From positions 1 to 8,241 of the forward strand of contig JAFGSO010000302.1 in assembly GCA_016934605.1 (NCBI GenBank): a DNA stretch of 8,241 nucleotides, read 5' to 3'. The position numbers were made by a program, and so were the translations under genes. This document shows, piece after piece, positions 1 through 8,241 of the stretch. Source of the stretch: Calditrichota bacterium. GTDB lineage: Bacteria; Calditrichota; Calditrichia; RBG-13-44-9. Positions within the stretch are counted from its first letter, which is position 1; each line of letters starts with the position of its first letter. The notes beneath the pieces were generated by a model. The model worked only from the letters and a program-made list of their open reading frames with translations, made no database searches and was not told the DNA's origin.

Positions 1-1916
<1,916 letters not shown>

Positions 1917-1924
1917 TGGATTCA

Positions 1925-1978
1925 GGGGATAAAATCAATTTATGAGGGGATTTCCATTATTTGTTTATCCCCTTTTTT
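1925..1978 (+). terminator. Terminator-like hairpin with T6 tract between atpD and atpC
   Basis: GGGGATAAA at 1925-1933 pairs perfectly (9 bp) with TTTATCCCC at 1964-1972, and six T residues follow at 1973-1978. This is the layout of an intrinsic terminator, although the loop (30 nt) is long. A second copy of GGGGAT at 1946-1951 can pair with the same 3' arm (AGGGGAT 1945-1951 with ATCCCCT 1967-1973, 15-nt loop), so two mutually exclusive stems are possible. It lies inside the ATP synthase gene group, so it probably attenuates rather than ends transcription, unless atpC has its own promoter; I found no convincing one. The rest of the 1917-2041 gap is AT-rich, with a 4-codon mini-ORF at 2014-2028. 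Confidence 0.6.
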
Positions 1979-2041
1979 ATTATCCCAAGGTTATATTTTT
2001 CTAAAGTCAGCCAATGAAAAATCGATAATAGGTTTATCATT

Positions 2042-2452
2042 ATGAAAGAGGGTTATCTGGCGGTAGAAATTACAACACCGCAAAAAAAATGGGTTTTCGA
2101 AGACGTTAGCAGCTGTTCTGCTCCAGGAGTGGAAGGAGGCTTCCAGATACTGATTAATCATGCTCCCTTGTTAAATCAGATTACTATTGGTGAAATTAAA
2201 TTGGAGCGAGAAACCGGAACTGAAATATTTGCTACCTCGGGGGGGTTTCTGGAAGTTCTGAATGACAGGGTTTCGTTATTGCTGGAAAGTTGTGAAAAAG
2301 CGGAACAGATCCATATTGAAAGGGCTCAGAAATCGGCTGAAAGGGCGCGCCAGAGACTGAAGGAAAGAACAGAAAAAGTGGATATCGTCAGAGCAGAAGT
2401 TTCTCTGGCACGGGCTCTCAACCGGTTGCGCATCGGTGAAAAGTTGAAGTAA
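2042..2452 (+). CDS. atpC: ATP synthase F1 epsilon subunit
   Basis: Epsilon sits at the foot of the central stalk, links gamma to the c-ring, and in many bacteria restrains ATP hydrolysis through its C-terminal helices. At 136 residues it is normal length. Residues 1-88 form the beta-sandwich, with the family segment PGVEGGFQILINHAPLL (28-44) and then ATSGGFLEV (64-72). Residues 89-136 form the two-helix hairpin (AERARQRL, then VDIVRAEVSLARALNRLRI), which aligns readily with the E. coli C-terminus. The helix 1 position of the I(L)DxxRA ATP-binding motif reads IHIERA (90-95), so the usual Asp is His91. The start is fixed by an in-frame TGA at 2015-2017 with no other ATG between; only a weak AGG (2030-2032) serves as SD. 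A terminator-like hairpin precedes it, so its expression may be set below that of atpD. Confidence 0.95.
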   Translation: MKEGYLAVEITTPQKKWVFEDVSSCSAPGVEGGFQILINHAPLLNQITIGEIKLERETGTEIFATSGGFLEVLNDRVSLLLESCEKAEQIHIERAQKSAERARQRLKERTEKVDIVRAEVSLARALNRLRIGEKLK

Positions 2453-2493
2453 GCCAAAGGTCTCAATAAGACTTGCTTTACTGGATAATTTTT
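2448..2493 (+). terminator. Possible weak terminator after atpC
   Basis: An imperfect stem-loop begins in the last codons of atpC. AGTAAGC (2448-2454) pairs with GCTTTACT (2475-2482) with one bulged T, and AAGGTCT (2457-2463) pairs with AGACTT (2469-2474) with one bulged G, leaving a 5-nt loop. A T5 run follows at 2489-2493, but six bases separate it from the stem. The bulges and the gap make it a weak case. It overlaps the -35 element of the promoter candidate for the next gene. Confidence 0.3.
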
Positions 2494-2500
2494 GTATATT
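2473..2500 (+). promoter_or_regulatory. Candidate sigma70-type promoter for the TPR gene pair
   Basis: TTGCTT (2473-2478) and TATATT (2495-2500), separated by 16 bp, resemble -35 and -10 boxes, with a TG directly before the -10 box. The predicted transcription start would be near 2506-2508, giving a leader of only about 20 bases before the ATG at 2528. The spacer holds TAATTTTTG, which also loosely recalls the Bacteroidetes -7 element, but it is one base off that consensus. Placement right after atpC supports separate transcription of the downstream genes. This is a consensus match only. Confidence 0.45.
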
Positions 2501-2527
2501 GATTCGAAATTAAAACTGGTCTAAGAG

Positions 2528-2599
2528 ATGATACGAATTTTTTTGGTTGCCGCTGTTCTCTTCTCCTGTCTCATCTTCTTCCCATTTCAATCATTCTCC
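2528..2599 (+). other. Signal peptide of the 860-aa protein
   Basis: This stretch encodes residues 1-24: one Arg in the n-region (Arg3), a strongly hydrophobic core (residues 4-20), then QSFS with likely cleavage before Gln25. A lipoprotein reading with Cys14 as +1 is possible but weak: the -2 residue is Phe, and the hydrophobic core extends beyond the cysteine. Confidence 0.7.
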
Positions 2600-5110
2600 C
2601 AGATGCAAAGCGAATCCCCGGATACGGAGGTATCCCTGACATATGCATCTGAAGAGGAATTTCAACAGGCTGTATTGAACTATGTGAAAGAATTATTAAC
2701 ACGGTACTATGTGGAATCTCTGCCGCAAGAGAGATACCTTGTCTCCCTGATGCGCCTGGTGAATGATGAGATGGATGAACGTGTTACAAATCGCCGCGAA
2801 GCGGTGGAAAATTATTTCAACGATTTGCGAAAACAGCTTAATGAACTGAAGCAGTTGAAAAACCGACTGGCAAATGCCGGCATTTCCGAGCTGGATTCAT
2901 TCATTGGTGAACTGGAAAATCGAATGAAGTTAACTATCCGGTCAAATGAACTGGATTTCCGTAAAAAGAAAGTATTTGAAGATGCGCTTCAGTTACTTTA
3001 TATCGCCGAGGAAATGATTAAGATGGATCAGCTTCGTGATCCTGGCAGCCTGGATGTGAAAATATCACGAAGTAAGGACCAGCTGCTCAATGCCTTCGGT
3101 GAGGTCGGTAGACTGGATAATGTTCCACTGGATGTGAAACCTACTATTTTTAATCTCTTCGACGAGTGGCGTAAAACGGACTCATATCAGTTTAGTGCCC
3201 GTCTCATGGATGTTAAAGTTGCACGTTCTCAGCTGTTAAAGTCCGGCAATATTGAGGATATTAACCGTATGTTTAACAGTCAGCTTGAATATGCATATTC
3301 CAGTTTTAATTACGCCCAATATGATCTCACAGACCGCCTGCTGGAAGATTTAGTTGATACCTACGAAAAAGCCGGGGTGAAAGATTTTGAGGACGTCTAT
3401 TTCTACTGGGCGGAAAGTAATTTTGCCCTGAACCGCTTTCTGGAAGCGCGGGAAATTTATAAAATGCTTCTTGAAAATTATCCTGCTACCTCCTTTCTTC
3501 CCAGAACCTATGCACGTCTGATTCAGATTGAATATAAATTCGAAAATTTTGATGAAGTAGCCGGATATTATCAGATTTACCAGAATCTGGTATCACCCCA
3601 GCAGGAGGAATATTACGATATCCAGTTTGTAGCAGCATTGTCTTTTTACGAAGCAGCAGACTATAACCGGGCTGTGGAAATCCTGCTTTCTTTTCCCAGA
3701 GGGAATGACTATTACTATTTTTCACAATACCTGGTAGGAACTATTTACGCGGCGGGTCAGAATTATGATCTGGCGTATGACGTTTTCGAAGCGATGGCAA
3801 CCTCCAAGAATACTCCGCCGGGGTTTTACAGCCGCTCCCTTCTGAAACTCGCTCAGATCAGTTATGAACGGGGAGATTATCAGAGTTCTTTAACTTATGC
3901 AGCAAGAATTCCTTTCAGTTATGAGCGGTATGACAGGGTGCTCGATATCATGCTGTGGGCGGAGTTCATGAAACAGCAGACCATCTTCAATGAGCCCGGA
4001 CAACGCGATTTTACGGATGCAAAGTACTACGCTTACCGGCTTCTGGAAGAATTTTACAGTTCAGAATACCGGCTGGAAGCCGAAGGACTTCTGGGTTATA
4101 TATATCAGCAGGAGAATGATCTTTCGCTGGCCAAAGATTTTTTCACCGATGTTTATAAATCCAAGGTTGAACGAAATGCACTGATGCGCTATCTGATGGA
4201 GAGAGACAGTCTGGCCACGCTTTACTATCAGGCAAAAGCTGAAGAGGAAAAGGCATTACGCGCCGATGACAGACATGCTTATGTGCTGGCAGCCGCCAGG
4301 GCAGATGGTATTATCCGCCAGATCTGGAGGCAAAGAATTGAGGAAAGCAGTAATATCGGGGAAGAGGTCTCGGTAACTGTGAACGATCTGATCAATCAGT
4401 TGAGCGAATTAAACCAGCTGAAAAGCCTGGCTACGGAGCAGGGAAATGAATTTGCACTTCTGAAGATTGACAGTATGATGACCCGCATACGGACAAGTTT
4501 ACAGGATTATTCTACCAATGATATCAGACAGGCTCTGTTTATAAATTCTTACCCGGTTGCCCAGAAAGTAGCCGAAGGTGAATTTAAAAATATTAAAAAT
4601 GATGATTTACGCCGGTCTATCCTGGAGGAGTTGAATCTGCTGAACCAGCAGATTACCGAGACATCGGTTGAGATTCAGCGGTATAAATTGCTGGGTGATA
4701 ATCAAAAAGTGGTCTCTCTGGAACAGGAGCTGCGGCATCTGCTGGAGTTGCGTAAAAAATATGACCGGCTTTACGTTTCTGCCATGGAATTGACTCCCGG
4801 AGAAACCTATGCAGAATTTGACCGCTGGGGAGATTTCGGTGCAGTGGGAATAATTGATGTGAACTTTGGCCAGAAGGACAATTTGCAGGAAGAAATGTCC
4901 AAAGTATCAACCGTCTATAACTCGATTGTCGATAAAATTGCCCATCGCCGGGAAGCGGTGGAGGCACAATTAAGGAAAATTGAAGCGGAAATTCGTTTTA
5001 TGACCATGAAAGCACGGCTGGAAGAACGTCAACGGCTGAGAGCGGAACGTGAACAGTCCTTTCGTGAGACTTATTTTGACAAGAGAACGAGTGAATTCGA
5101 GGAGAAGTAA
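2528..5110 (+). CDS. Exported coiled-coil/TPR protein of unknown function, 860 aa
   Basis: I do not recognise a named family. Residues 1-24 look like a Sec signal peptide (MIRIF, hydrophobic core to Phe20, then SFS before Gln25), placing the protein in the periplasm or at the outer membrane. LFSC at 11-14 is a poor lipobox because hydrophobic residues continue after Cys14. Layout: charged coiled-coil-like helices about 65-190; TPR-like helical repeats about 255-545, rich in Tyr/Phe, with units such as YFYWAESNFALNRFLEAREI (291-310, followed by an ENYP turn) and LAQISYERGDYQSSLTYAAR (441-460); coiled-coil-like helices about 560-750; a Gly/aromatic break WGDFGAVGIIDVNFGQ (767-782); a final highly charged helix to the C-terminus. 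The segment RREAVE occurs at 89-94 and again at 807-812. The start is fixed by a TAA at 2522-2524 in frame; no clear SD exists (AAGAG abuts the ATG). Its stop codon touches the next gene's ATG, so the two products likely act together, perhaps as envelope scaffold proteins; that role is inference. Confidence 0.85.
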   Translation: MIRIFLVAAVLFSCLIFFPFQSFSQMQSESPDTEVSLTYASEEEFQQAVLNYVKELLTRYYVESLPQERYLVSLMRLVNDEMDERVTNRREAVENYFNDLRKQLNELKQLKNRLANAGISELDSFIGELENRMKLTIRSNELDFRKKKVFEDALQLLYIAEEMIKMDQLRDPGSLDVKISRSKDQLLNAFGEVGRLDNVPLDVKPTIFNLFDEWRKTDSYQFSARLMDVKVARSQLLKSGNIEDINRMFNSQLEYAYSSFNYAQYDLTDRLLEDLVDTYEKAGVKDFEDVYFYWAESNFALNRFLEAREIYKMLLENYPATSFLPRTYARLIQIEYKFENFDEVAGYYQIYQNLVSPQQEEYYDIQFVAALSFYEAADYNRAVEILLSFPRGNDYYYFSQYLVGTIYAAGQNYDLAYDVFEAMATSKNTPPGFYSRSLLKLAQISYERGDYQSSLTYAARIPFSYERYDRVLDIMLWAEFMKQQTIFNEPGQRDFTDAKYYAYRLLEEFYSSEYRLEAEGLLGYIYQQENDLSLAKDFFTDVYKSKVERNALMRYLMERDSLATLYYQAKAEEEKALRADDRHAYVLAAARADGIIRQIWRQRIEESSNIGEEVSVTVNDLINQLSELNQLKSLATEQGNEFALLKIDSMMTRIRTSLQDYSTNDIRQALFINSYPVAQKVAEGEFKNIKNDDLRRSILEELNLLNQQITETSVEIQRYKLLGDNQKVVSLEQELRHLLELRKKYDRLYVSAMELTPGETYAEFDRWGDFGAVGIIDVNFGQKDNLQEEMSKVSTVYNSIVDKIAHRREAVEAQLRKIEAEIRFMTMKARLEERQRLRAEREQSFRETYFDKRTSEFEEK
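5099..5107 (+). promoter_or_regulatory. Ribosome binding site for the second TPR gene, inside the upstream gene
   Basis: GAGGAGAAG forms the last codons (Glu-Glu-Lys) of the 860-aa gene and provides a strong SD (GGAG 5101-5104) six bases before the ATG at 5111. The stop TAA (5108-5110) and the ATG are directly adjacent. Ribosomes finishing the first gene are therefore positioned to start the second, which is typical of translational coupling. Confidence 0.75.
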
Positions 5111-5218
5111 ATGACAGGTTATACCAGGAAAAATAAAACTTTCACTCTTATTGATTTCCCGATCGCTTTCTGCTTCATCCTGCTGATTATGACCGGAATC
5201 TCTCAACCGCTTAATGCA
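5111..5218 (+). other. Signal peptide of the second TPR protein
   Basis: This stretch encodes residues 1-36. Arg6, Lys7 and Lys9 form the positive n-region, residues 16-30 the hydrophobic core, and PLNA before Gln37 the likely signal peptidase I site. No lipobox is present (Cys21 follows Ala-Phe within the core). Export to the periplasm or outer membrane is therefore expected. Confidence 0.75.
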
Positions 5219-8200
5219 CAGACCACAGATGAGAGTGCTCCTGATACCCTTCTTGAAAATTTAAACATTGAAGAATTACTCAAAATTAAGGACTATCTGG
5301 AAACCTATCGTCAGAAACTTATCCAGGAACAGAATCTGGAACAACAGCGGGGAATTGAGGTCGGACGGGAATTTCTGGAAAAATCAAGAACCGATATCGC
5401 CAATCAGGACCAGATTCTGATTCGCATTGCCGAATATTATATTGAAGAAGCGGATAAGGAATACGATACCAGAGTACAACTCTATAATGAAGCATACGAT
5501 CAGTACGAGAAAGATCAGAAAGCTTTTGAGGAAGGAAGGCTGAAAGCAGCCCCGATTGAACCCGCCTTTCCGCGCCGCCGATACGAAAAAGCTATCGGGA
5601 TATACGATATTATTCTGACAAATTTTCCCGAATCGGATCTTACCGATGACGTGCTTTATAATAAAGCCTATTTGCTGAGGGACATGGGCGAAGAAGGTGC
5701 CTCCCAGGATATTTATCAGGAACTGGTTGAAAAATATCCCGAGAGTGATTACGCTCCGGAAGCCTACATTCATCTGGCGGAGTATTTTTTTCAACCGAGG
5801 CTTGGGCAGGATCGGGAAGAAACAATACGTAATCTGAATAAGGCTGCTCAGCTCTTTAAGAATGTCTTAAAGTATAAAGAATCAACGCGTTACCCGGATG
5901 CCCTTTACAAACTTGGATGGACCTATTACCGTCTCGCTGCCGCAGATCCGGATTATTATAATGATGCCATTCTATATTTCACACTGGTAGTTCAGGACAT
6001 TGAAAAATTCAAGGATCTTGATCCGGATGGTAAATATATAAAGGCAAACATTAAACCTGAAGCCATTCAATATATTGCGGCATCATTCGTAGATACCTCC
6101 TATGCAACGGATGGTGTGAAAAAAGCCAGCAACTATATTGAAAATCTTGGTAAACCGCCATACGGAGTGGAAATTCTTTCCAATATGGGCGATCTCTATG
6201 CAAAAATTGTCCGTTATGATAACAGTATTTCTGCGTATTCAAAACTGCTGGAGATTTACCCTGACTATGCTTATGCCCCCCTCATCCAGAAAAAAATTGC
6301 AGATGTTTATGCGGAGAACCAGCAGATACAAACTGCCTATCAGGCCCGTGAGAAACTGTTTGAAAAATATAATCCCAAAACAGAATGGTATACCCAGATC
6401 GAATTATCCGACCTGGAGGATCGCATCCTGGTTCTGGATCAGGCCAATAATTATACCGAGGAAGCGCTTCGTTCAAATCTCATTTTCCAGCTGAATTCTG
6501 CCAGGGAACCGGGAATGGTTCCGGGGGATTCGCTGCAGGCCTACAATGAATTTGCCCGGTTGGCAAAATTGTATCTGGAAACATATCCAACCCATGAAAA
6601 TGCCTACGAAATCAACTGGTCCCTGGCGTATGTCCTGGATACGAAACTGGAAAGATTTCCTGAAGCATTTGAAGAATATCTCCGGGTCAGTAACGATTAT
6701 CTGGAAGATGTGCACCGTCAGGATGCCGCCAATAATTGTATTGTCGTGGCTCAGACGCTGGTAGATGCCCAAGAGACCAGCGGGGACACGGTGGAGATTG
6801 GTGGTATTGATGTGGCACGGATACCTCCTGAGGATCTCTCCAAAGAAGAGGTGATGCTGGCGGAAGCATATGATAATTACATCAAACTGTTTCCGGACGA
6901 TGAAAAAACCGCCTCATATCTGTCCAGTGCAGGTGCGCTTTATTATCAGCACCGTCAATATGACCTGGCGCGAAAATATTACAAGACAATGGTTACTAAA
7001 TTTCCGGAATCTCAGCAGCGCAGTGTTGGACTGCTTTCTCTCATGAACAGTTACTTTTTCCTGGGAAAATATAATGATGCCGAATTTGTCGCCAGAAAAA
7101 TTGTAGAAGTTCCGGATATTCCGCCGGATCAGGTGGCAATCGCTCGCAGAAGGATTGGCGAATCGATTTATAAAAATGCGGAAAGGCTGGAACAGGAAGA
7201 GAAATTCATGGAAGCGGCACAGGAATTTTTCCGAGTTTATACCGACGCCCCTTATTATAAGGAAATTGTTGATCTGGCCTTGTTCAACAGCGCCAGTAAT
7301 TATGAAAAAAACAATGAATTCAAGCAGGCAATCAGCGTATATGATACTCTGGTAGAAAATTACCAGGAGTCACAATATCGTCTGATCGCACTGGGTAAGA
7401 TTGCTGAAAATTATAAACAGATGGAAGATTTTGGAGGGGTGGGTGCTTCTTATGAACGGATATATAATCTCTATCCTGATCATAAGGATGCAGAAGCTGC
7501 TTTATATAATTCAAGCCTGTTCTATGCCAGGGCCAGCGCCTGGACAGATGCTATCCGGGTTAACAACAAATATATACAGCGCTATCCGGACAATCCGGAT
7601 TCCAAAGATCTGCTTTTTGAAAATGCCAGGTATTATCTGAAACTGGATGATCTGAGCAATGCAAACCGCATTTATGATGAATTTGCCATGCGTTATCCGG
7701 ATGATCCCCGAACCATCGAAGCGTTCTTCAGGCGCGGTGAATATTATTTTGAAAATCAGCAATATAGTCTGGCCAAGCAGGAATTACAGAAAGCAATTGC
7801 ACGCAGCGATCAGTTTGCCCGGACAGGACGCGATCCCAATCTGCTTTATGCATCTGAATCCTATTTTAAATTAGGTGAAATCGAGTATATTGAATATAAA
7901 AATATCACTCTGTCCTATCCGGAATCCAATTTGCGTGCTCAATTGCAGCAGAAACAGAATAAGCTCAGGGCGGTGGTCGATGCCTTTACAACAGTGATAA
8001 AAATGGGTTCGGCTAAGGGTTTTGAAGCGATGTACAAAGTGGCAGAGGCATATGAGGAGCTGGGTAATGCCATTGTGGCACAGACACTTCCACCTAATTT
8101 AAGCCCGGAACAGCGTCTGGTAGAAAGAGACCGTATTTTCAAAGCATCGGTTCCGGCATACGATCGTGCCGTGGATGAATATAAAAATGTTTTCCAGAAT

Positions 8201-8241
8201 ATCCCGGCTTACGCCGAAAAGCTGGACATCGCCCTTTTTGA
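5111..8241 (+). CDS. Exported TPR-repeat protein of unknown function, 3' truncated
   Basis: The frame is open from the ATG at 5111 to the window edge: 1043 complete codons with no stop, so the real protein is longer. Residues 1-36 are a likely Sec signal peptide: basic n-region (Arg6, Lys7, Lys9), hydrophobic core 16-30, cleavage after PLNA before Gln37. Residues about 48-150 are charged and helical, coiled-coil-like. From about 150 on, TPR-type helix pairs dominate. Many end in the BamD/YbgF-like turn Tyr/Phe-Pro-Asp/Glu-Ser/Asp: NFPESD (171), KYPESD (208), YPDYAY (383), YPTHEN (492), FPDDEK (594), FPESQQ (631), YPDHKD (788), YPDNPD (825), YPDDPR (862), YPESNL (936). YPDALYKLGWTYYRLA (about 260-275) recalls the large TPR proteins found with TonB/TolQR-like or gliding-motility loci, but that link is from memory of the family and not shown here. 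The start is set by the strong SD and the signal peptide. It abuts the 860-aa gene and is very probably its functional partner. Confidence 0.88.
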   Translation, partial: MTGYTRKNKTFTLIDFPIAFCFILLIMTGISQPLNAQTTDESAPDTLLENLNIEELLKIKDYLETYRQKLIQEQNLEQQRGIEVGREFLEKSRTDIANQDQILIRIAEYYIEEADKEYDTRVQLYNEAYDQYEKDQKAFEEGRLKAAPIEPAFPRRRYEKAIGIYDIILTNFPESDLTDDVLYNKAYLLRDMGEEGASQDIYQELVEKYPESDYAPEAYIHLAEYFFQPRLGQDREETIRNLNKAAQLFKNVLKYKESTRYPDALYKLGWTYYRLAAADPDYYNDAILYFTLVVQDIEKFKDLDPDGKYIKANIKPEAIQYIAASFVDTSYATDGVKKASNYIENLGKPPYGVEILSNMGDLYAKIVRYDNSISAYSKLLEIYPDYAYAPLIQKKIADVYAENQQIQTAYQAREKLFEKYNPKTEWYTQIELSDLEDRILVLDQANNYTEEALRSNLIFQLNSAREPGMVPGDSLQAYNEFARLAKLYLETYPTHENAYEINWSLAYVLDTKLERFPEAFEEYLRVSNDYLEDVHRQDAANNCIVVAQTLVDAQETSGDTVEIGGIDVARIPPEDLSKEEVMLAEAYDNYIKLFPDDEKTASYLSSAGALYYQHRQYDLARKYYKTMVTKFPESQQRSVGLLSLMNSYFFLGKYNDAEFVARKIVEVPDIPPDQVAIARRRIGESIYKNAERLEQEEKFMEAAQEFFRVYTDAPYYKEIVDLALFNSASNYEKNNEFKQAISVYDTLVENYQESQYRLIALGKIAENYKQMEDFGGVGASYERIYNLYPDHKDAEAALYNSSLFYARASAWTDAIRVNNKYIQRYPDNPDSKDLLFENARYYLKLDDLSNANRIYDEFAMRYPDDPRTIEAFFRRGEYYFENQQYSLAKQELQKAIARSDQFARTGRDPNLLYASESYFKLGEIEYIEYKNITLSYPESNLRAQLQQKQNKLRAVVDAFTTVIKMGSAKGFEAMYKVAEAYEELGNAIVAQTLPPNLSPEQRLVERDRIFKASVPAYDRAVDEYKNVFQNIPAYAEKLDIALF
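6833..7930 (+). repeat. TPR array with a 37-residue pitch
   Basis: This region encodes about residues 575-940 of the second TPR protein. The aromatic residue of the inter-repeat turn falls at residues 594, 631, 667 (Val), 710, 751, 788, 825, 862 and 936. The intervals 594-631, 751-788, 788-825 and 825-862 are each exactly 37, and 862-936 is exactly two periods, the missing turn being a Ser-Asp at 899-900. This is the pitch of BamD/YbgF-type TPR units (34-residue core plus a short linker). The repeat is at protein level only; the DNA copies have diverged. Confidence 0.8.

Noticed and set aside
1992..2029. TATATT (1992-1997) and GATAAT (2024-2029) as -10 boxes of an atpC promoter
   Set aside because: Neither has a recognisable -35 element at 16-18 bp in this AT-rich spacer, so I could not support a promoter.
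2561..2572. Lipobox (Leu-Phe-Ser-Cys) making the 860-aa protein a lipoprotein
   Set aside because: Phe at -2 is atypical, and the hydrophobic core continues past Cys14; a signal peptidase I site before Gln25 fits better.
5384..5794. Minus-strand open frame of 136 codons with a hydrophobic, membrane-protein-like translation
   Set aside because: It lies wholly inside the second TPR gene. The hydrophobic look comes from the complement of Glu/Asp/Tyr-rich codons; it has no SD and no family resemblance.
6505..6522. Perfect 6-bp hairpin (GGAACC, 6-nt loop, GGTTCC)
   Set aside because: It is within coding sequence for the linker EPGMVPGD, with no T-tract after it; most likely incidental.
7584..7600. 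Perfect 7-bp inverted repeat (ATCCGGA, 3-nt loop, TCCGGAT)
   Set aside because: It is explained by the repeated Tyr-Pro-Asp-Asn-Pro-Asp codons of a TPR turn, with no T-tract or operator context.

Overview
The window is a single-strand (+) stretch of bacterial chromosome. It holds the distal end of an F-type ATP synthase operon (3' part of atpG, complete atpD, complete atpC), followed by two long genes for exported, helical-repeat proteins rich in TPR and coiled-coil sequence. The second of these runs off the right edge. All genes point the same way. I see no mobile element, tRNA, rRNA, CRISPR array or sign of recent transfer. Base composition (mid-40s percent GC by eye) and codon use look even throughout.

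Organism: a Gram-negative (diderm) bacterium is most likely. Both downstream proteins start with Sec signal peptides, and the second carries BamD/YbgF-like 'YPDS' TPR repeats typical of periplasmic or outer-membrane scaffolds. The AT-rich leaders, weak or absent Shine-Dalgarno sites at atpC and the first TPR gene, and Tyr/Glu-rich TPR proteins would fit the FCB side of the tree (for example Calditrichota, Marinimicrobia or KSB1-like lineages). That is an impression, not something the sequence proves.

Layout: 1-492 gamma subunit C-terminal part; 493-524 short leader with a 7-codon mini-ORF; 525-1916 beta subunit; 1917-2041 spacer with a hairpin and T-tract; 2042-2452 epsilon subunit; 2453-2527 spacer with an imperfect hairpin and a good promoter candidate; 2528-5110 an 860-residue exported coiled-coil/TPR protein; 5111-8241 (continuing) an exported TPR protein of at least 1043 residues whose ATG directly follows the previous stop codon.

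How they work together: gamma, beta and epsilon are the rotor shaft, catalytic subunit and inhibitory/coupling subunit of F1. The two TPR genes abut and look translationally coupled, so their products probably act together in the cell envelope. Their promoter candidate and the hairpin after atpC suggest a transcription unit separate from the ATP synthase operon, so I do not infer an ATP synthase function for them. This uncharacterised pair is the best candidate for something undescribed. The downstream genes, which are not visible, would be the most informative context.
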